DNA of 64,000 nt from Membranipora membranacea (taxonomy: Eukaryota; Bryozoa; Gymnolaemata; Cheilostomatida; Membraniporidae): the NCBI GenBank assembly GCA_914767715.1, contig OU612066.1, positions 1,555,001 through 1,619,000 of the forward strand, written 5' to 3'. The notes under the pieces were generated by a model. The model worked only from the letters and a program-made list of their open reading frames with translations. It was not told the origin of the DNA and searched no databases. Positions 57,101 through 64,000 of the stretch are shown one piece after another (the first letter of the stretch is position 1; every line of letters begins with the position of its first letter). Both the position numbers and the translations under genes were made by a program.

Positions 57101-60100
57101 GAGAGCTGTGTCAATTCTCCCGGCATGGAGCCATATGGTATGGGTTTGTTCATGTCATGCTGCTCACTGGGCTGCGTGATATGGCTAACAGGTCCTCCGA
57201 ATAACCCTATCAAAATTCGCTTTTGAAAAATGTAAGATTTCGGTTAAACTAATTACAGTTTTTTCCATAACCTTACAAATAATAATGATTATTACAATGA
57301 AGGAGATTACTCCTTGTTACAATGATCATCATGATGATGATGTGTTCTTGATGTGTGTTTGATCTGTGCTGGATGGACTATGAGTATCAGCTCGTTAGTT
57401 AGCTGACCTCTGGAGAAGTATGCTCAGCCTCTGATCACTGGATCACTGCCCACCTTTGACTCATTATGTTTGTTTTAATGGTGAACAAAGTTCTAAGATG
57501 GAATTTAATCCTTATCTGTTATTATTACATCACTGTTTGTATTTACTGTTGTTAGATTTCATTGAAGAGTTTTAAGTTCACATGGCAAATCCTTATTGAC
57601 CCAATTGTTAGGCGGCCCCAGCAAAAGTAGGATAGCCACATGACAATCTCAGTGCGCTCGGACTTAATAATAGTAATAATATTATTAAGTCTATAGTTTA
57701 TAATAATATGATACATATTGGGTTACTTGGCCTAATAAGAGAACTACAGACATTGATAATTTCCAGTCTCTTATAATCTGATTAAAATTACTATATACCT
57801 TCTATCCATGATTTCATGGGATGTCTGTCTTTCTATTGATAGCAGATCGTACAGTGTTGAAGACACATAATTGTTGTTGTTCCTTTCATATAGAACTTTG
57901 GGCAGAGAGAGTTATTCTCTACATATTATATTTACAGCTACTGTTGATAACAAGTAAACACTTTAACTCAGAGAGGAACTGGTGGATCGTCCCTGGTGGT
58001 TCTATAGAAGCTGATGAGGATCCTATGATTGCTGCCGAGCGTGAAGTGTATGAAGAGAGTGGGGTCAAGGGTCGAATACTCAGGAGCATTGGACAGGTTC
58101 TAGTGAGTGATTACATATTCATATATAAAGAATTGTTTGTCATGTCATCCCAGGCAGGTTTTTAACTGCCTGGTCAGTCCACGTTGAGAGTAATTTACTT
58201 ACACTAATTATATAGGAGGGTTCAATGTATCTTAATTTCATTGCACACCAGCTTGTCCCGTGACAAACAACTGCTCACTGACATATGATTACAATAATTG
58301 TACTAAAAATTGTCCTATATATATATCCATAGTTTCAGATCTCAAACACTGTGAGATTTCTAGATTTCGAAATATGGTCAAGAATAAAGGACTTTTGGCT
58401 ACGGGCAATAACTCAAGATATAATATTATTTGTGGTGGCACATTTATACTGATGTACCCGTTGCTGGGACATGCTTTAGTTTACCTAGAGGGTGGTATTT
58501 CCTCAACATGGTTGTTTTTACAAAATATCACCTTGGGCTAGATAATTCGTAACAAAACATGCTATTTTTTGTTTTGTAGTGCATCTAGGAATGTGCTGTA
58601 TATTGTGACTAGCTTCTATAGTCAGAGCTTAGAGGCTAATCTCTATGTAATGATCATGTTTTGAGTATTGAGTCTTATCACTCAAAAATGCTAAGCTGTC
58701 GTCGTCATTGTGTTTTCATTTTTGATTTAGGGATCTATTTCCTTGCTTACATTTCAACATTTCAACATGAGGACAGAATGATCTGTAAATTTCCTGCTGC
58801 TAACAAGCTCTTTCATCATAGTTTATTTAATGTTGTAAACTTTGTATTTAGAATGATAAGAAGATGACTCGTACATGGGTATTTGTTATGATTGCTGATG
58901 ATGAGATGGACCAGTGGGACGATAGCGAGGCTCTTGGTCGACAGCGACAGTGGTTCTCCTCTGATGTGGCCAGACGTCTCCTATCTGTACACAAACCTGT
59001 AAGTATGTCTCCATGGCGGCCGCCCTTGTCTGCCGGGGGGGGGGGGGGATCGAGCAGCCAAACATGTACGAGGTCGAGATGAGGTCAAGCACACTAGTCT
59101 ATGTTGCTTCTGGTTATCTTGCCACTCCAAAAACAAGTGGGAGTTGTTGGGTTGTTCAGAAGTTCACTATAATCAGCTGGTTAGAGCTTCCCCTTACATT
59201 ACTGATAAGTAAATGAGTTTGACCTTGTCTGTAGTCCTACAACTGGGTCAGCACATTTAGTTTAAAAGTACCTGTGACCATCAAACAGACAATCCATCCT
59301 TAAAAAAGCATGTGGAAAGTTTTTGTGACGTCCTATAAGAATACACCACCAGCAAACTGTCCAGTACAGATGCTAATAAGTCATATTGATAACCGAGATT
59401 TTCTCTGTCTCTCACCATGTCATTGACCTGAGAGATATGCAGACATAGGCTCAAGAGCCAGGCCACATTTGCAAACAGATTTTAATCTCCTGGTCTGTCG
59501 TTGACCATGTAGAAAAAAAGTACTGGATATATAATGTATAAGAATATAATTTTGTTGTTGAATTTGGAGGATAATTTCCTGTGAGAAATTATGATCAATA
59601 GTGTTTTGAGTCTTCCAGGTATTGTTATTTATTTAAAGCATGTGGTGGAAAGGTGAGGAAATCCCTACACTTAACAAGAGTTGAGTAGCTTTGCAAAATA
59701 GCCGGAAAATCGAGGAACTTTCTGACATTTACTTGGAAATTATTGATTTTTCAATTCTAGACATAAATTAATTATGTCGCAGCGACTACATAAAATATAA
59801 TACAAATTAACATTCAGACACATAGAGTTAGTGGATGGCAAGGGGGGGGGTACGTCTGACATGGAACTCCAAGTTTAAAAGCAGATATTCATATCTCAAG
59901 CTAAAGGTTCCTTATACACTAAAGGTTCCTTATACAGCTCATTCACTGTGCCCATTGACCCGCCATGACAATGGTCATGTTTACAAGTAATGCTTCATCT
60001 TTAGCTTCTCCTCATTTACCTGCCAAATATGCGAATACCGTCTCACTTGATGATTCAATGAATGTAAACAAATCAAAGATCTCCCTCCACCAGGCAAACG

Positions 60101-61308
60101 GTTCAAATACTGAGATGCTCATTGTTCACTTTTCCTCGGCCTCCGGTTTGTGACCCACCACAACGAAGACAATTAACTGACTCATAAGTAGTTTTGTAAC
60201 ATCAGTTTTTTCCTGAAACACAATAGTCTTCACAACAAAAAGTAGGGTAAAGTTGTTTAAAAATAGTTCCCATAAATCATAATTCATAATTTTTTTTGGT
60301 GAAAACAAATCCCTTGCCTTGTGATTAATGCTCTGACCATTCACAACTGGCTGGCTCACAACACAACAGGTGCTGCTGTATAATCTTGTTGCCGTAAGTG
60401 TAAATGACCCGCAGTGAATAAATGAATTAGACCAAGTCAGCGAGTCGCTCACTCTTATCCAGACAAGTCAGCAAACTCAGGATCAGATATAAATATTGAT
60501 TTGTCTCACTCCCCTGGTCCTCTTTATTGCTTAATTTAGCGTCTCATTATATGCCCCTGGAAATGTACTTCACAAGTATTTAAAAGCTGGAAGTCCGAGA
60601 TGATGCTGTTCCGACACCTAACAGTGTGTTTATTATGGTAAACGGTGGACCTATCTGTAATGGTGAATTGACACTATCCGTATTTGCAACAGCTGCAATA
60701 GATTCTTTTCTTGGACAATAACAGTTATACTGATTTGTCATGTGGAAAAAATAGATAATACACGCCAAGTTGTGACTGGGTTTGATGTTGTTTAAGATTA
60801 TAGGGTGATTATTATTCTGTATTCCAGCCATTCCAATTACTATAAACAACAAATAACTTATCCACAGAATGGACTATGGGGACTGGAGAAGTTGTCTCCT
60901 CTGAATTACGTTAACAATTTCCTCATGCAATATGGTGCCATAAACTTTTTAGTCACAAAATTAACTGAATCTCATTCTTACTCACAGTTTCTATTCGCCA
61001 GTCTGGATGACTTGTTCCTCAACGCTGGATGACTTGTTCCACAACGCTGAGTCATATTAGTTTGTTGAAGTTGTCATATTGACAATGCTGTTCTCTTTCC
61101 TTGACAGGTACAAGTAAACTATATCGATTTAGCCATGAACAGGAAGGGTCATAGATGTGACAGTTTGCCCGAAACGTGCAACCCTCACTGCAGTGGTGAA
61201 AAATTCAATAAGCCAGTGATGAAATGTGATCCTCTCATACTGTATGTGGACGAAGCCAGTCGGACAAGGACAGATAATTCTAATAGCAGTGAGGTGGAAG
61301 GCTCCTGA
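54184..61308 (+). CDS. Diphosphoinositol polyphosphate phosphohydrolase (Nudix hydrolase)
   Basis: Exons 54184-54282, 57938-58102, 58852-58998 and 61108-61308 splice in frame to 203 aa (human NUDT3 172). DIPPs remove the beta phosphate from inositol pyrophosphates and also hydrolyse diadenosine polyphosphates. The N-terminus FDENGYKRRAACVVFR matches human YDGDGYKKRAACLCFR, followed by RNWWIVPGGS. The Nudix box is complete at residues 54-76: G-x5-E-x7-REVYEESGV, with the metal-binding EE of REVYEE present. Then VKGRILRSIGQVL, RTWVFVMI, DDSEALGRQRQWF and SVHKPVQVNY follow the DIPP order. The C-terminal about 50 residues are family-unlike, Cys-containing (CDSLPETCNPHC) and Ser/Thr-rich. ATG 54184 has a favourable context and a stop 72 nt upstream in frame. 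Introns 1-3 are 3.7, 0.7 and 2.1 kb. Confidence 0.93.
54969..55037. repeat. Exact 35-bp tandem duplication
   Basis: CCATGTGTGTGTGGGTTATG and the following TTCCACTGAAGGCT occur twice in a row in DIPP intron 1. Confidence 0.9.
55239..55288. mobile_element. 34-bp palindromic micro-insertion with 8-bp direct repeats
   Basis: TAGGTCCA at 55239-55246 and 55281-55288 flanks GAGACTAT ... ATAGTCTC arms around an AT-rich loop. DIPP intron 1. Confidence 0.55.
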
Positions 61309-62035
61309 ACACTACCAGCCTGATGGTGATTAGATATCTGTGATTGCTCAATAAGTGTTAATCATGTAGAGGGTGACAGATTCAGTGATGTACTGGTGGA
61401 TGACTCAGTCTAATACTGAGAAAGTATGAGTATGTCTGGTCTTCTTACTCCAATCACTCAGTTCAGCAGCCTTCAATGTGCTCATGTGCTAAATCTGTGG
61501 CTCTAAGACTGACACAGTGGGAGCAAAATTGTGATGCTGAAAGTTCTCACTATAAGGAACAAAAACCAATATGTAACATTCTAACCAGCAGTGGATTGTG
61601 GGGTATTTCCAAACATTACATCATGTCACCTGTGGATTATGATAAGTATTTCCCAGTCTCTCCCAATTTCTCATTGTTACTGTAAATAGCCTGTGGTGCT
61701 AGCTTGTATAATTCATTTTTAGTTTTGATTGCTAGCCCTTATTATTTTCACTGTATGTTTGAGTGAGTTCTAAGTCTTTCCACAACACCACGCCTGATAA
61801 GCTAAAAGCTTTTGACCTTGGATGAGAGAACATTCTCAGAGATATAAATTGTATATTGTTTGCAGATTCTCTGACTACTTTTTGGACTAAATTACCACTG
61901 CTGAAATTGATGAAATCCTAGATGATTTGCTAGCATTAGCTTATGCTTTCAATCTATGTTTCAGTTATGGTAATTTTGCATGTAAATAGTGCTAGGATAA
62001 TACTCTTTATTTTTGTACATTCATTGATTTTATCA

Positions 62036-62041
62036 AATAAA
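62036..62041 (+). terminator. Poly(A) signal, DIPP
   Basis: AATAAA 728 nt after the DIPP stop; the intervening DNA has no competing gene signal. Confidence 0.5.
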
Positions 62042-62148
62042 ATACACTTGAGTGATAGGTCAGAATGAATGAGAGAACTCATGATGTGGAAAATCTCTCT
62101 GCAGAACAAAATACTCTCAATCTTGAAAACCGAAGTTTAGTCACAAAT

Positions 62149-62153
<5 letters not shown>

Positions 62154-62180
<27 letters not shown>
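62154..62180. repeat. (TA)n microsatellite
   Basis: About 13 TA dinucleotides followed by an AT-rich tail. Confidence 0.95.
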
Positions 62181-62186
<6 letters not shown>

Positions 62187-62358
62187 ATATTATATATTTG
62201 TTCTCTGGACATGACTTATGATAACTGATTTTTCTCACTTACTAAGGCAGACCCGGTTGTCTGTCCAGAATGATTGCATTATTTATGCAATGGGTGTGAG
62301 AAAAATGTGATAATTATGAGTAAGTCAATTCTCAGTGCACCGGATATTCTTCTTCTTA

Positions 62359-62655
62359 TTATTCTTCTCTGATACTAAAATCTGTAATTGGGGCCATCAA
62401 TACTGTCATTCCAGGCACTGCTTTTGACCCCAAAAGCTCCAGGCCTGGGTGTTTGTAGAAGGCTGAAATGGTATTCATCTCGAGGTTAGTGGGGCATTTT
62501 ATTTTCAAATATGAGGATCTAGGTGTGGTTTTTCGAGATGTTACGCCTTGGGGCATTCTGCGGCTGTTAATAGTAATATGTTTGTCATCCGGATCGGAAA
62601 GCACAGCCACACTTCCATTCAAAAACTTTAAAACGATATAGCCTGCCTTCACAAG
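62359..62655 (-). CDS. Possible terminal exon of an unrecognised gene
   Basis: A 98-codon open segment follows a good acceptor (minus TTGTTTTTAG|CTTGTG at 62655) and ends at TAA 62359. It reads LVKAGYIVLKFLNGSVAVLS at its start and MTVLMAPITDFSIREE at its end; composition is protein-like, with alternating hydrophobic stretches. I do not recognise the family and found no partner exon in the remaining 1.3 kb, so upstream exons would lie beyond the window. It could instead be a transposon remnant. Confidence 0.3.
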   Translation of the reverse strand, partial: LVKAGYIVLKFLNGSVAVLSDPDDKHITINSRRMPQGVTSRKTTPRSSYLKIKCPTNLEMNTISAFYKHPGLELLGSKAVPGMTVLMAPITDFSIREE

Positions 62656-62900
62656 CTAAAAACAACAGTGCTCTTGGTCAGCAGTTTAATCCTCCAATTT
62701 CAGTCTCAGAAGCTGTAATGGTTGTTTTGTAATCAATCAAGATTTGGAAAGATGCTGTGGGGAATTAAGCATCTACTCACCTAAAGTGAAATATTTTGTA
62801 TTTTCACACTTAAGCGGAATAGATTGTGAGGATTGGAGTTGTTGCCACTCACAAAATGGGAATACAACTCCTAAATTTTGCTCAAGCAATATATTATTAT

Positions 62901-62938
62901 GTCTGTTCAGGGTCCCAAACTCCCTGGTCTGTTCAGGG
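62901..62938. mobile_element. 14-bp AACTCCCTG micro-insertion with 12-bp direct repeats
   Basis: GTCTGTTCAGGG at 62901-62912 and 62927-62938 flanks TCCCAAACTCCCTG, the same core found at 2761, 2875, 16441 and 35906. Confidence 0.5.
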
Positions 62939-63082
62939 AGGTTTTGTTTGTACATTGTATGTAATATTAATCATTCTAAACTAAGTCCATAAAACGATTC
63001 CAGCAAAGAAGTCTCAGCATCGGTCCAGTACTAGCTGCCCTGTGGTTTTGTTATTTCCATAAAATTGCATCCAAAAGTAGCC

Positions 63083-63207
63083 ATCCATTCTCTTTTCCAA
63101 CAGTATGGAAAGCATTTCCAGAATGGTAATGATGCTATAAAGAATTTTAGACAGAGTTTTGGAATCTGGCTATTCAAGGGTCTCAATTGTTCAGTTGTAT
63201 AGCCTTG
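63083..63207 (+). pseudogene. Decayed C-terminal tail of a reverse transcriptase
   Basis: One frame has SFPTVWKAFPEW and, after a frame shift near 63127, another has NDAIKNFRQSFGIWLFKGL then a stop. FP-x-VWN-LP followed by an F-K/R-x2-L/F-x2-W/L-F helix just before the stop is typical of LINE polyprotein ends. Frame-shifted and short. Confidence 0.3.
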
Positions 63208-63216
63208 GCTAGGCAA

Positions 63217-64000
63217 AGTAGGCCCTACTGATAAATCACTAATTAGTTATTGATGTTGTATATATCCACATTAAAGCTAAATTTCTCTGTCCAAAAGGGG
63301 ACTCAAAAAAGTGACAAGTTTCTAATGATCCAATGATGCTTCTGAAATTAACCATATTTCATTCTTTATGAGTAACCATTCGTAATGGTACTGTACGAGA
63401 GGGTATAAAACAGTGTCAGGGTAGCAGCTGATGAGCATGACAGTTACTCTTTTATTTGGATAGATCTGGAAGTGAACACATTCGATACCACAAAGGTCCG
63501 AGGTTCATAGCTCAAGGTTTGTGATTGTGCAGAGCAGTTTATTTTGCAAAAAGTTTGTCAATAGTTTACATTCTATTTTGTAGATACACACTCAAGTCAA
63601 AAGGATACAAATATCACTGCTGTGATAACAGATCTATTGCTCATGGAGCCACAATGCAAAATGTTAAAATGTAAATCCTACCAGCATAGCCACTCCAATC
63701 ACGGATGTAGTCTATTTTGTGCTGTGTTTTACCGCAATTTATCGTAGCTGTCTCTCTGCCGGAGATGCAACTGATACAACGTAGTAGTGTGCAGACCACT
63801 ACACAAAACACAGGTCTTCAGCTAGAAATCATGAGTCAAGCGCTGTTTCGAGGCCTTCTCTAGTACAACTTCCTCATTATCAGCCCAAGCAGCATGAAGC
63901 CACCACTGTCCTTTCATACACGAGAAGATTTTCTAGTAGGATCTAATTTGGTCCTGTACAGCAATGACTTCTGCACACATCTACTACATATTGTTTTGTT
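63217..64000. other. No recognised feature
   Basis: AT-rich DNA without a supported exon, repeat or motif. Confidence 0.4.

Overview
The window is intron-rich, AT-rich nuclear DNA from an animal, most likely an invertebrate. It carries LIM kinase, peroxin-16, heparan sulfate 2-O-sulfotransferase, DNAJC9, inositol hexakisphosphate kinase and diphosphoinositol polyphosphate phosphohydrolase, all with GT-AG introns, plus hAT-like, LTR and non-LTR transposon remnants. The sequence alone does not let me name the phylum; a sponge or another early-branching or marine invertebrate would fit. All gene models below were spliced by hand from reading-frame, splice-site and family-motif evidence, and every exon junction keeps frame.

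Layout. 0.1-2.6 kb: the 3' half of a LIM-kinase gene (+) with a hAT-type MITE in an intron. 3.7-7.0 kb: complete PEX16 (+), with one splice donor amplified into a minisatellite. 8.3-15.3 kb: complete HS2ST (+), 356 aa. 16.7-19.9 kb: a three-level nest, in which a large palindromic foldback element is interrupted by a gag-only LTR retrotransposon (-) that carries a MITE in its 3' LTR. 20.1-21.4 kb: another foldback and a dispersed repeat. 22.3-25.8 kb: complete DNAJC9 (+). 28.2-43.4 kb: three genes of a small secreted cysteine-rich family. Two are near-identical inverted copies (28.6 kb + and 37.7 kb -) separated by repeats that include a 2.4-kb element with long terminal inverted repeats; the third (41.9 kb +) has two cysteine domains and a U2-snRNA-headed retroposon in an intron. 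45.1-47.7 kb: IP6K (-). 54.2-61.3 kb: a Nudix DIPP (+). Between them lies a foldback carrying two inverted tRNA-like heads. The last 2.5 kb holds one unrecognised terminal exon (-) and a decayed reverse-transcriptase tail.

How the genes relate. Most neighbours are unrelated housekeeping or signalling genes, as expected in an animal genome. Two groupings stand out. IP6K makes inositol pyrophosphates and the divergently oriented DIPP gene removes the same phosphates, so opposing enzymes of one pathway are adjacent. The three cysteine-rich genes share exon structure, a signal peptide and a C-x5-CC-x8/9-C core, and form a local cluster.

The most unusual signal in the non-coding DNA is a recurring class of tiny palindromic insertions (about 14-100 nt), each flanked by 8-12 bp direct repeats like target-site duplications. 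They are spread over the whole window, and several share an AACTCCC core.
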